This document shows positions 1 through 5,336 of a DNA stretch of 5,336 nt, one piece after another. The stretch is from Cyclobacteriaceae bacterium (GTDB lineage: Bacteria; Bacteroidota; Bacteroidia; Cytophagales; Cyclobacteriaceae), in assembly GCA_029880385.1 (NCBI GenBank), contig JAOUOM010000205.1:1-5336 (forward strand), given 5' to 3'. The position numbers and the translations under genes are program-made. Below the pieces are notes generated by a model. The model saw only the letters and a program-made list of their open reading frames with translations, was not told the origin of the DNA and did no database searches. How positions within the stretch are numbered: position 1 is the first letter of the stretch; every line of letters begins with the position of its first letter.

Positions 1-828
1 CAGATTACCCTTCGCGACCTGCTGACCCACTCGGCAGGAATAGGCTATGGCGGAGGCCCTGCTGCCAGCCAGTGGGAAGCAGCCGGTATCACGGGCTGGT
101 ACTTTGCCCACCGCGATGAGCCCGTTGCTGCCACGGTAGCCCGCATGGCAGCCCTGCCAATGGAGGCCCAGCCCGGCGAACGCTTTGTCTATGGCTACAA
201 CACCGACATACTCGGCGTAGTGATCGAGCGGGCATCCGGTATGCCCCTCGACCAATTTATCAAAACACGCATTACAGATCCGCTGGGAATGACCGACACC
301 CACTTTTACCTGCCCAAGGAAAAAACAAATCGTCTCGCTACGGTCTATTCCGCCTACGAAGGCAAGCCACTCCAACGATCGCCCGACGAGGGGACCATGG
401 TGAGCCAGGGTGCATACGTCAAAGGTCCCCGTAAGAGTTTTTCGGGCGGGGCCGGCCTGCTTTCCACAGCCCAGGACTATGCCCGCTTTCTGCAGATGTT
501 GCTGAATGGCGGCAACTGGAACGGCCAGCAACTCCTTTCTCCCAAAACCATCGAACTCATGACAGCCAACCATCTCGCCTTTGGCGAAATCCCATGGACA
601 GACGGCACCGGCTTTGGACTGGGTTTTTCGGTACTCATGGATCTGGGCAAACGGGGCACTCCCGGCTCTGTGGGCGAATACGGATGGGGAGGTGCCTATG
701 GGTCTTCCTACTGGGTCGACCCCAAAGAAGAACTCGTGGTTGTCTACTTCAAACAACTGATCCCAACAGCCGGACTGGACGACCAGAGCAAACTGAGGAC
801 CATGATCTACCAGGCCATCACCGAATAA
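1..828 (+). CDS. Serine beta-lactamase-like hydrolase (class C / PBP-like fold), C-terminal part
   Basis: This frame is open from base 1 to the TAA at 826-828 and gives 275 residues of a protein that begins upstream of the window. The fold is recognisable from motifs in the usual order. LRDLLTHSAG (residues 4-13 of the visible part) is the helix following the active-site region in class C beta-lactamase/penicillin-binding-like proteins. PGERFVYGYNTDILG (58-72) carries the catalytic-tyrosine motif in the Y-x-Y-N form seen in esterase-like members, not the strict Y-x-N of AmpC. GGAGL is at 149-153. EYGWGGAYGSSYWVDPKEE (226-244) is the C-terminal beta-strand motif that replaces KTG. The nucleophile motif SxxK must lie upstream and cannot be checked. 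The family includes esterases, D-aminopeptidases and carboxypeptidases as well as lactamases, so the substrate is not assigned; many members are exported, but the N-terminus is not visible. The internal ATG at 145 is not the real start, because the conserved LRDLLTHSAG block precedes it. Confidence 0.93.
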   Translation, partial: QITLRDLLTHSAGIGYGGGPAASQWEAAGITGWYFAHRDEPVAATVARMAALPMEAQPGERFVYGYNTDILGVVIERASGMPLDQFIKTRITDPLGMTDTHFYLPKEKTNRLATVYSAYEGKPLQRSPDEGTMVSQGAYVKGPRKSFSGGAGLLSTAQDYARFLQMLLNGGNWNGQQLLSPKTIELMTANHLAFGEIPWTDGTGFGLGFSVLMDLGKRGTPGSVGEYGWGGAYGSSYWVDPKEELVVVYFKQLIPTAGLDDQSKLRTMIYQAITE

Positions 829-845
829 GGCCCAATAGCAGGGCC
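829..845 (+). terminator. Weak hairpin directly after the hydrolase stop codon
   Basis: GGCCC (829-833) and GGGCC (841-845) form a perfect 5-bp stem with a 7-nt loop beginning one base after the TAA. No T-tract follows, so this is at best a 3'-end stabilising hairpin or part of a weak terminator. It may also be chance. Confidence 0.22.
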
Positions 846-872
846 GTACCCGACCGATGGAGTTAATGCCTA

Positions 873-1075
873 GGAGCGGCAGGGGCTGGACACCCGGCCA
901 CTGTACGCCCGTGCTCCGCGCGACCCCCGTGCTGCCCACGCCCGGGGCTAGGTAGCAGGTTTTCGCGCCCTTTACCGGCTACCGGTATTCAGGTTGGTAC
1001 GCGCTCGCATACCTCTTTTTCTGTTTTTTTTATTCACTACGCCTGATTGGGGTAAATACCCCTGTTGCCCTGGCA
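873..1075 (+). repeat. Interspersed GC-rich intergenic repeat, copy A
   Basis: This block matches 4261-4451 in the same orientation. The best-conserved core is 901-1002 against 4290-4392. By hand alignment it has 8 mismatches and one 1-base gap over 103 columns (about 91% identity), including identical runs of 21 bp (901-921) and 29 bp (924-952). Weaker but collinear similarity extends outward. On the left is GGAGCG-N5-GGCTG (873-888). On the right are a CTG-plus-T-run-to-ACGC block (1021-1042) and AAATAC-N8-CCCTGGCA (1054-1075). Within the core, TGCTGCC (930-936) can pair with GGTAGCA (951-957), and TACCGG (973-978) is an inverted repeat of CCGGTA (982-987). It begins about 45 bp after a plus-strand stop codon. 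Read as protein, it contains an in-frame TAG where copy B has CAG, and the differences show no silent-site bias, so it is probably noncoding. I do not recognise the family. Confidence 0.85.
996..1030 (+). terminator. Possible intrinsic terminator downstream of the hydrolase gene
   Basis: GGTACGC (996-1002) and GCATACC (1007-1013) form a 7-bp stem with one C-A mismatch and a GCTC loop. A T-rich run with two T-tracts follows (1014-1030, extending to 1031). It would end plus-strand transcripts from the hydrolase gene. The mismatch and the distance of about 170 bp from the stop codon keep confidence low. The stem is not preserved in repeat copy B, although the T-run is. Confidence 0.35.
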
Positions 1076-1192
1076 AAATCGCTGAACATCTGTGCCGCCC
1101 GGGGCTATGGGGAAGCGGTATGCGCTCGTTGAAAGGTTCTTCCTTTTGCTACCCGTCTACAAAGTCCAGTTACCTCCTTTCGGCCAGTTAGC
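1043..1192. other. Noncoding remainder between repeat copy A and the decarboxylase gene
   Basis: The gap between the hydrolase and decarboxylase stop codons is 829-1192. After the conserved part of copy A the sequence holds two small dyads, GGGGTA-AA-TACCCC (1049-1062) and TTGCC-CT-GGCAA (1065-1076). It also holds a GCCCGGGGCTATGGGG stretch near 1097-1112 that partly echoes the GCCCGGGGCTAGG of the repeat core. No convincing gene is seen, and no clear terminator for the minus-strand decarboxylase transcript could be found. Confidence 0.5.
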
Positions 1193-2647
1193 CTACCCTC
1201 CCGGCTCCATCAGCCGCCGGGCAACGTCCCGTATGGTTTCGAGCAGATAGTCGACCGATGATACCTGCTTGCGATGGTTGGTAAGGCACGCACGCAACAC
1301 ATATACCCCGTCGAGAACCGTTCCGGTAATAAAAACCCGCCCGTCTGCCTCTAGGGCCGCCACCAGCTTTTGATTAAAGTGCTCCGTTTCCTCTTCGGTA
1401 CGAAGGTGGGCGACGTACCGAAAACACGTGATGGCCAGGTGCGAACGAGACCGCAATTCAAAATCATCCGATCCCGCCACACGATCCGCCAGGTAGTGCG
1501 TCAGTTCAATATCCTTTTGGATCATCCGCTGGATTTTTTCAAACCCATAGACCTTCAGCGACATCCAAACTTTGAAGGCCTTGGCATTACGTGACAACTG
1601 AAAATAGTGTTCGTTAAACTCCAGCCGGTCACTGGCATGCGCCACGGCAGCCCCCAGGTAATCGGCCTGCTTAAAATACGTTTCACGCAAGGAACCCCAG
1701 CTCCTCACCAGCACACAGCCTACTTCGAAGGGCTGATACAACCACTTATGAAAATCCAGTGCCACCGAATCGGCTTTTTCCAGGCCGGCATAGGCCCCGC
1801 GCAAAGACGGCAGGCTGGATGCCAGTCCGCCATACGCTCCGTCTACATGAAACCACAGCTTGTATTTTTCAGCAATCCCTGCCAGCGCATTCAGGTCGTC
1901 AATGGCACCCGTATTTACCGTTCCTGCATTTCCTACCACACAAAATGGCTGGTATCCGGCCCGGATATCGGCCTGGATTTGTTTTTCCAGTTGATCCACA
2001 TCGATGGTATAGTCCGCATGGGTACCAATTTTCCGAAAGTGGTCCGTTCCAATCCCCAGGAGGGCAATGCTTTTGTCCGTACTGTTATGCGTCTGGTTGC
2101 TACCGTACACCACAAACGGCGACTGGCCAAACAAACCGGTTTGATTGATATTCTTTTCCCTGAAATACACGTTTCGCGCGACCGTCAGCCCGGCCAGGCT
2201 GGCCGCCGATCCGCCACTCACCATCGCTCCCCCTGCCTCTGGCGTATAACCTATCATTTCTGCCGCCCATTTCACCACGCGCTTTTCGATCTCGGTCATG
2301 GCGGGTGCCAAATGCCATTTTGCCACATTTTGATTGACCGTGCTGGCCAGCAGCTCGGCCACCGTGGCTACCTGACTGCCACCCGACATCACATAGGCAT
2401 ACATGTTTGGGCCCAGGTTGCCGGTGGCCGTATCGATGACTCTGGCCTTAACCTCATCGAGAAAGCGGAGTCCGTCAGAACCTGCCATCGGAAGGGGTTC
2501 GTCAAACCAGCTTTCCACTTCCTTTGGCGAAAAACCGGCAAATCCCTTTTGCGTGTCCACATGCGCATATTGCTGCACCAGCAGCGCAGAAGCCCGCTGC
2601 AGCAATTTCTCAAATTCCTCAGGGGAAAAATCCAATGTCTCTTCCAT
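1193..2647 (-). CDS. Pyridoxal-phosphate-dependent group II decarboxylase (aromatic amino acid/glutamate decarboxylase family)
   Basis: A complete 484-residue protein, the normal length for the family. Members are cytosolic PLP enzymes that remove the alpha-carboxyl group of amino acids such as aromatic amino acids, glutamate, aspartate or 2,4-diaminobutyrate. Visible landmarks are the N-terminal substrate region GPNMYAYVMSGGSQVATVAELL (79-100, matching the usual HPxFxG block), phosphate-binding VSGGSAAS (143-150), ring-stacking His187 in SNQTHNS, GTVNTGAIDD (242-251), PLP-nitrogen-binding Asp269 in HVDGAYGG, and Schiff-base Lys301 in DFHKWLYQPFEVGC. The C-terminal small domain (about 360-484) is present. 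ATG at 2647 is the only start needed; no Shine-Dalgarno sequence precedes it. The gene is transcribed alone, divergently from the TPR gene and convergently with the hydrolase gene. A Bacteroidota-type promoter candidate lies about 70 bp upstream. Substrate specificity cannot be read from the sequence. The Phe in DFHKW, where Pro or Ala is common, is a small oddity. Confidence 0.95.
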   Translation of the reverse strand: MEETLDFSPEEFEKLLQRASALLVQQYAHVDTQKGFAGFSPKEVESWFDEPLPMAGSDGLRFLDEVKARVIDTATGNLGPNMYAYVMSGGSQVATVAELLASTVNQNVAKWHLAPAMTEIEKRVVKWAAEMIGYTPEAGGAMVSGGSAASLAGLTVARNVYFREKNINQTGLFGQSPFVVYGSNQTHNSTDKSIALLGIGTDHFRKIGTHADYTIDVDQLEKQIQADIRAGYQPFCVVGNAGTVNTGAIDDLNALAGIAEKYKLWFHVDGAYGGLASSLPSLRGAYAGLEKADSVALDFHKWLYQPFEVGCVLVRSWGSLRETYFKQADYLGAAVAHASDRLEFNEHYFQLSRNAKAFKVWMSLKVYGFEKIQRMIQKDIELTHYLADRVAGSDDFELRSRSHLAITCFRYVAHLRTEEETEHFNQKLVAALEADGRVFITGTVLDGVYVLRACLTNHRKQVSSVDYLLETIRDVARRLMEPGG

Positions 2648-2719
2648 ATGTCTGAACTTCTTGTGCAGGCCGGGTCAAAAACAATCAGCCCGGTACCGGA
2701 TGCTACTAAAATAATGGGG

Positions 2720-2751
2720 CAAAGTAATGAAATCTACCCTCCCCCACCAAA
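2720..2751 (-). promoter_or_regulatory. Candidate Bacteroidota-type promoter for the decarboxylase gene
   Basis: On the minus strand, TTTG (2751-2748) is followed after 20 bp by TTACTTTG (2727-2720). This fits the Bacteroidota -33 TTTG / -7 TAnnTTTG consensus with one mismatch in the -7 box. Transcription would begin near 2712-2715, giving a leader of about 65-70 nt before the ATG at 2647. It is the best match I found in the divergent intergenic region. I found no comparable plus-strand promoter for the TPR gene. Confidence 0.5.
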
Positions 2752-2877
2752 GCGCGACAAGCCACCTCTTACATGAAAACCCGGCTACCGTTTTCACCCC
2801 CACACTCCTGCCTTCCACAGAATGGCCTGTAGCACCTACGTACCGCACACACAATTCATTTTTTAATTGCCACGATT

Positions 2878-2901
2878 ATGGTCAATTTAATGGTCAATTT
2901 G
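2878..2901 (+). repeat. 12-bp tandem duplication over the start of the TPR gene
   Basis: ATGGTCAATTTA (2878-2889) is followed directly by ATGGTCAATTTG (2890-2901), 11 of 12 bases identical. The unit is in frame and encodes MVNL twice. Each unit offers an ATG, and a third in-frame ATG follows at 2911, so the duplication either adds alternative starts or lies in the untranslated leader. Confidence 0.75.
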
Positions 2902-4200
2902 AGATCGTCTATGAGTGAGCAACACCATTCCGCCATCCGCAGGGAAGTGGCTGACTATATGTACCTGGTGGCCACCAGAAACCGCGCAGGGATAGAGGCC
3001 AAAGCTTCGGAATTTATCGGGTCACTGGAAAACCACACCGACCCGGAAATCCTCGGGCTATGTCATTTCGTCAGGGGAATCACGCATTTCTTCAACAACC
3101 GCTACCACGAAGCAAGCGAAGATTTCAACAAAATCTTTGACTTGCCTCACGATCTACCGGAAATATGGGGCATTGCCCACATGGGGCTGGGCTTTAACCA
3201 CCGGAGTGAAGGCCACCTCGACCAGGCCGTCATCCACCTTTTTTCTGCCGTCGAACTGATCGACAAATACGGGGAATTCAAAAAGTTTATCGCCTATTGT
3301 TACCAGTCACTGGGCGAAATCCACACCACCATCAATGAATACGAGCTGGCCATCCACTATTTTACCGATGCCTATACTTCATCCGTCGATGATGTAGACC
3401 AATCGGCCTATTTCCGGTACCACATGGGACTGGGTGGTTGCTACCTGAAGATGAAATCGTATGAAAAAAGCCAGCAACACCTGGTAATGGCTCTGGAGGT
3501 AAAAGACCGGCCACTGCCCATCATCGCCAGAGCAAAAAATGACCTTGGCATACTCTACCTGGAAACAAAAGACTATGCCAACGCCAAAAAAACGCTGCTA
3601 AACTGCCTCACCATTCGAGAGGCGAACGGCCTGGAAGATGCGGCCAGTACCACCATGACCGCATTAGCCGAAGTTTACCTGGAAACCAACCAATTGGAAG
3701 AAGCCCGTCAGTTGCTGACTCGGGCCATGACCATTGTTACAAAATACCAGACCAAATGGAAGAAAATCCAGGTACTGAAACTACTGGCCAGACTTCATGC
3801 CACTACCGGGCAATTTGCACAGGCCGTCGACTATTTTGAACAATACATTACGCTCTACGATGAAATAAAAGGAGAACAGGAACGCAACATACTCAAATTT
3901 AAAAATGCCCAGATCGAGACACAGAAACAGGTAATTTCTGACAAGCATACCCAACTGGCCGCCACCCTCGAAGAAATCAAACGCCTCAAAGTAAACCGCA
4001 AGGCCGTCATTTCTAGCTGGATCACCATCATCCTGCTCGTCATTGTCTCCGAACAGTTCTTGGATCCCCTGATCGAAAATTACGCCTACAACCAACTACT
4101 CAGTTTGCTGGCCAAAGCAGGTATCGCCCTCTTATTCAAACCCATTGACGGGCTCTACGAAAAAATCCTGTGGAACAAAGCCATTCGCAAAGTCACGTGA
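2878..4200 (+). CDS. TPR protein with coiled coil and C-terminal membrane segments, function unknown
   Basis: 440 residues from the first ATG at 2878, or 429 from the ATG at 2911, which begins MSEQHHSAIRREV. The later start is more natural because the first eleven codons are a near-perfect MVNL-MVNL duplication plus a short linker. About seven TPR-like helical pairs follow, roughly at 62-95, 97-130, 137-170, 178-210, 218-250, 258-290 and 298-331 (numbered from 2878). They are recognisable by repeated A/G-x-x-Y/H-x-x-x-x-x-Y/F-x-x-A patterns such as LGILYLETKDYANAKKTL. Next comes a charged coiled coil (about 332-375), then two hydrophobic stretches: SWITIILLVIVSEQFLDPLI (380-399) and LLSLLAKAGIALLFKPI (407-423). 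There is no signal peptide, so the TPR part is probably cytoplasmic and tail-anchored to the inner membrane. In Bacteroidota this TPR/coiled-coil layout often precedes a kinase, cyclase or HTH output domain; here none exists. A scaffold or sensor role is inference. Confidence 0.9.
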   Translation: MVNLMVNLRSSMSEQHHSAIRREVADYMYLVATRNRAGIEAKASEFIGSLENHTDPEILGLCHFVRGITHFFNNRYHEASEDFNKIFDLPHDLPEIWGIAHMGLGFNHRSEGHLDQAVIHLFSAVELIDKYGEFKKFIAYCYQSLGEIHTTINEYELAIHYFTDAYTSSVDDVDQSAYFRYHMGLGGCYLKMKSYEKSQQHLVMALEVKDRPLPIIARAKNDLGILYLETKDYANAKKTLLNCLTIREANGLEDAASTTMTALAEVYLETNQLEEARQLLTRAMTIVTKYQTKWKKIQVLKLLARLHATTGQFAQAVDYFEQYITLYDEIKGEQERNILKFKNAQIETQKQVISDKHTQLAATLEEIKRLKVNRKAVISSWITIILLVIVSEQFLDPLIENYAYNQLLSLLAKAGIALLFKPIDGLYEKILWNKAIRKVT

Positions 4201-4260
4201 CCCTTCCGAGCAAGAAAACCAATAAAATTCCACCGAAACAGACAAAAAAAATGCTCATCC

Positions 4261-4451
4261 GGAGCGATACCGGCTGAGCCCCCAGGCACCTGTACGCCCG
4301 TGCTCCGCGCCTGCCCCCGTGCTGCCCACGCCCGGGGCTAGGCAGCAGCTTTTCGCGCCCTATACCGGCTACCTGTATTCAGATTGCTACGCTTTCTTCT
4401 GGCTGTGTTTTTTCTACATACGCAATGAAAATACGAAGGCTATCCCTGGCA
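4261..4451 (+). repeat. Interspersed GC-rich intergenic repeat, copy B
   Basis: Second copy of the element at 873-1075, in the same orientation, starting about 60 bp after the stop codon of the TPR gene. The core is 4290-4392. The stem TGCTGCC (4320-4326) with GGCAGCA (4341-4347) is a perfect 7-bp pairing around a 14-nt loop containing CCCGGGG, followed by CTTTT. In copy A the corresponding base change (C to T on the 3' arm) turns one G-C pair into a G-U pair in plus-strand RNA, so pairing is kept. The TACCGG inverted repeat of copy A is imperfect here (CCTGTA). Two similar heptads, CCCGTGCTCC (4297-4306) and CCCGTGCTGC (4315-4324), sit in tandem inside the core and occur in both copies. No transposase or coding potential is seen. 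Confidence 0.85.
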
Positions 4452-4642
4452 CTTTTTTAAACTACGCCGGGATGGGGTTTGGCTGGCTAGGGGCACAAAT
4501 AGCCTGTAAATTAGCCCCGGCAGCAGCGGCATCCTTTCCGTTGGGCTTGCTGGCGGGTGGCAGGAAAGATACAGCGGATGACGGGTAGCCCCGTGGCCAG
4601 ACGGCACGTATCGGCCGCTCGTATTGTGAAGCAACTGAAGGC
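4424..4642. other. Noncoding stretch between repeat copy B and the tRNA terminator
   Basis: The full gap from the TPR stop codon to the tRNA terminator is 4201-4642, and copy B fills its first half. In the rest, an open frame at 4319-4588 starts inside the repeat, and its hydrophobic, Ala/Gly-rich translation shows no recognisable domain. A small ACGGG-TAGC-CCCGT hairpin (4581-4594) lacks a T-tract. I see no gene and no clear terminator for the TPR transcript beyond the T-rich tail of the repeat (4408-4413). Confidence 0.5.
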
Positions 4643-4674
4643 AAAAAAAAATCCCCGGAATGCATTCCGGGGAT
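4643..4674 (-). terminator. Strong intrinsic terminator of the tRNA-Lys transcript
   Basis: Positions 4651-4674 are a perfect 24-bp palindrome (half-site ATCCCCGGAATG). The A-run at 4643-4651 gives a run of eight to nine T residues immediately after the hairpin on the minus strand. It begins 7 nt past the tRNA 3' end. The plus strand has no T-run after the hairpin, so it terminates leftward transcription. Confidence 0.9.
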
Positions 4675-4681
4675 TGGTCTG

Positions 4682-4754
4682 TGATTCGCCTGGGGTTCGA
4701 ACCCAGGACCCCATCCTTAAAAGGGATGTGCTCTACCAGCTGAGCTAGCGAATC
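4682..4754 (-). tRNA. tRNA-Lys (anticodon TTT)
   Basis: The minus strand folds into a complete cloverleaf. The 7-bp acceptor stem is GATTCGC (4754-4748) with GCGAATC (4689-4683). The D arm is GCTC-AGCTGGTA-GAGC. The anticodon arm is CATCC-CTTTTAA-GGATG, with TTT at positions 34-36 preceded by T33 and followed by A37. The variable loop is GGGTC, and the T arm is CTGGG-TTCGAAC-CCCAG. All stems are perfectly paired. The discriminator base is A (4682), and CCA is not encoded. The length is 73 nt with the discriminator. The TTT anticodon decodes AAA and AAG lysine codons. It appears to be a single-gene transcript, flanked by its own promoter candidate and a strong terminator. Confidence 0.97.
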
Positions 4755-4809
4755 AATAGGCAACTTATATATTCAATTTATTTAGGTGTTTTTCGCTCCC
4801 TTTATTAAA

Positions 4810-4839
4810 ATTGAGGTTGCAAAAGTATGCGTACCTTTT
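4810..4839 (+). promoter_or_regulatory. Weak plus-strand promoter candidate for the gene at 4854
   Basis: TTG at 4811-4813 is followed after 18 bp by TACCTTTT (4832-4839), which matches TAnnTTTG except for the last base. Its use would leave a very short leader before the ATG at 4854. It overlaps the opposing tRNA promoter. Confidence 0.28.
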
Positions 4840-4850
4840 ACAAAAACAAA
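4820..4850 (-). promoter_or_regulatory. Consensus Bacteroidota promoter for tRNA-Lys
   Basis: On the minus strand, TTTG (4850-4847) is followed after exactly 19 bp by TACTTTTG (4827-4820), a full match to the -33 TTTG / -7 TAnnTTTG pattern of Bacteroidota primary sigma factors. Transcription would start near 4813-4815, giving a 5' leader of about 60 nt before the tRNA at 4754. The -33 box ends three bases before the ATG of the divergent gene. Confidence 0.7.
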
Positions 4851-4853
4851 GAA

Positions 4854-5336
4854 ATGAAACAGAAGTTTTTAATTTATTTCCTGACCGTGCCCGGAATGCT
4901 TTTTTCCACCTCCATTTTTGGCCAATTGAACTATGCTGATTCATTATTTGAAAGTAAAAAATACACCGAAGCGTACCAGATTTATGCCGACATGTATACA
5001 AATGAACAGGCATCCCCTGCCATGCTTTTGCGCATGGCATTTATACAGGAGGGGTTGGGTCGTTATGTAGATGCGATCTATTACCTCGACAACTACTATC
5101 AACTCACGGCCGACAAACATGCCCTGACCAAAATCGGTGAATTAGCCGAAGAAAACGGGCTTCAGGGGTATGCCTATTCTGATTTCACCTTTTTTATGGG
5201 CTTTGTAACGAGGTACACAACCCAGCTTTATCTGTTGCTCGTATCTCTGACTGCCCTGCTGATGGTCGTGATCGTACGGGCCCGGCACCGGAATATACGG
5301 CCAGTGGGTGCTGCGCTGGCCCAGACATGGGTATTG
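4854..5336 (+). CDS. Exported TPR/membrane protein, N-terminal part (possibly BatE-like TPR-SH3 family)
   Basis: The frame is open from ATG 4854 to the window edge (161 codons, no stop). Residues 1-24 form a signal peptide: MKQK, then a hydrophobic core, ending in SIFGQ with likely cleavage around 23-24. Two TPR-like helical pairs follow, NYADSLFESKKYTEAYQIYADMY (26-48) and AMLLRMAFIQEGLGRYVDAIYYLDNYY (56-82), then a conserved-looking KIGELAEENGLQGYAYSD block (93-110). A transmembrane helix lies at about 124-142, followed by the basic stretch RARHRNIRP. A second hydrophobic segment may begin at about 151. This order resembles Bacteroidota TPR-membrane-SH3 proteins such as BatE, but no SH3 domain is visible in the window, so this is a guess from layout. 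The ATG at 4827 is in frame and would add nine residues including a Glu. I prefer 4854 because it gives a normal short basic n-region and follows an A-rich leader. Confidence 0.82.
   Translation, partial: MKQKFLIYFLTVPGMLFSTSIFGQLNYADSLFESKKYTEAYQIYADMYTNEQASPAMLLRMAFIQEGLGRYVDAIYYLDNYYQLTADKHALTKIGELAEENGLQGYAYSDFTFFMGFVTRYTTQLYLLLVSLTALLMVVIVRARHRNIRPVGAALAQTWVL

Noticed and set aside
1049..1076. Two neighbouring dyads GGGGTA-AA-TACCCC and TTGCC-CT-GGCAA as an operator or terminator
   Set aside because: Loops are too small for good hairpins, no T-run follows on either strand, and they are not kept in copy B.
994..1191. 65-codon plus-strand open frame in the first intergenic region
   Set aside because: It begins within the repeat and runs through T-rich and hairpin sequence; the translation looks random and is not conserved against copy B.
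1607..2776. Long plus-strand open frame (389 codons) opposite the decarboxylase gene
   Set aside because: It lies wholly antisense to a gene with every PLP-decarboxylase motif; its Arg/His/Gln-rich translation shows no domain.
2882..2901. TCAATTTG resembling a -7 box upstream of the ATG at 2911
   Set aside because: It has one mismatch, no properly spaced -33 TTTG (nearest TTG is 24 bp away), would leave only a few bases of leader, and is explained by the 12-bp duplication.
4261..4451. Copy B as a tRNA-associated attachment site for an integrated element
   Set aside because: The tRNA 3' end (4682-4700) is not duplicated elsewhere in the window, and the repeat shares no sequence with it; no integrase is present.
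4319..4588. 89-codon plus-strand open frame starting in repeat copy B
   Set aside because: The matching frame in copy A has an in-frame TAG, and copy differences are not biased to silent positions, so the repeat is unlikely to be coding.
4440..4763. 107-codon minus-strand open frame
   Set aside because: It runs across the whole tRNA-Lys gene and its terminator, so it is an artefact.
4765..5040. 91-codon minus-strand open frame
   Set aside because: It is antisense to the N-terminus of the signal-peptide/TPR gene and covers the tRNA promoter; no domain features.

Overview
The window looks like a chromosomal segment of a Bacteroidota bacterium, probably of the Cytophagia type with roughly balanced GC. 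Three things suggest this. Two divergent promoter candidates fit the Bacteroidota pattern TTTG-N19/20-TAnnTTTG. No Shine-Dalgarno sequence precedes the starts, which lie in A-rich or neutral context. The proteins (TPR plus coiled coil plus membrane tail; signal peptide plus TPR plus membrane segment) are typical of that phylum. Species cannot be named from the sequence.

Layout: (1) 1-828 (+), the C-terminal 275 codons of a serine beta-lactamase/penicillin-binding-like hydrolase; the catalytic SxxK lies upstream of the window. (2) 829-1192, noncoding, holding copy A of a GC-rich intergenic repeat. (3) 1193-2647 (-), a complete PLP-dependent group II decarboxylase with all catalytic landmarks, with a promoter candidate at 2720-2751. 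(4) 2878 or 2911 to 4200 (+), a divergent, complete TPR protein with a C-terminal coiled coil and two hydrophobic segments but no recognisable output domain. (5) 4201-4642, noncoding, holding copy B of the repeat. (6) 4682-4754 (-), tRNA-Lys(TTT) with a clear intrinsic terminator at 4643-4674 and an upstream promoter at 4820-4850. (7) 4854-5336 (+), the N-terminal 161 codons of a signal peptide/TPR/membrane protein running off the window.

Nothing shows that the protein genes work together. The decarboxylase and the TPR gene are divergently transcribed, and the lactamase-like gene and tRNA are unrelated neighbours. No mobile element gene, CRISPR array or defence system is visible.

The least explained signal is the repeat. 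Two same-orientation copies (about 873-1075 and 4261-4451) share a core of about 102 bp at about 91% identity. Each lies shortly downstream of a plus-strand gene, and each carries a conserved GC-rich stem followed by T4. It has no coding signal, and I do not recognise it as a named family.
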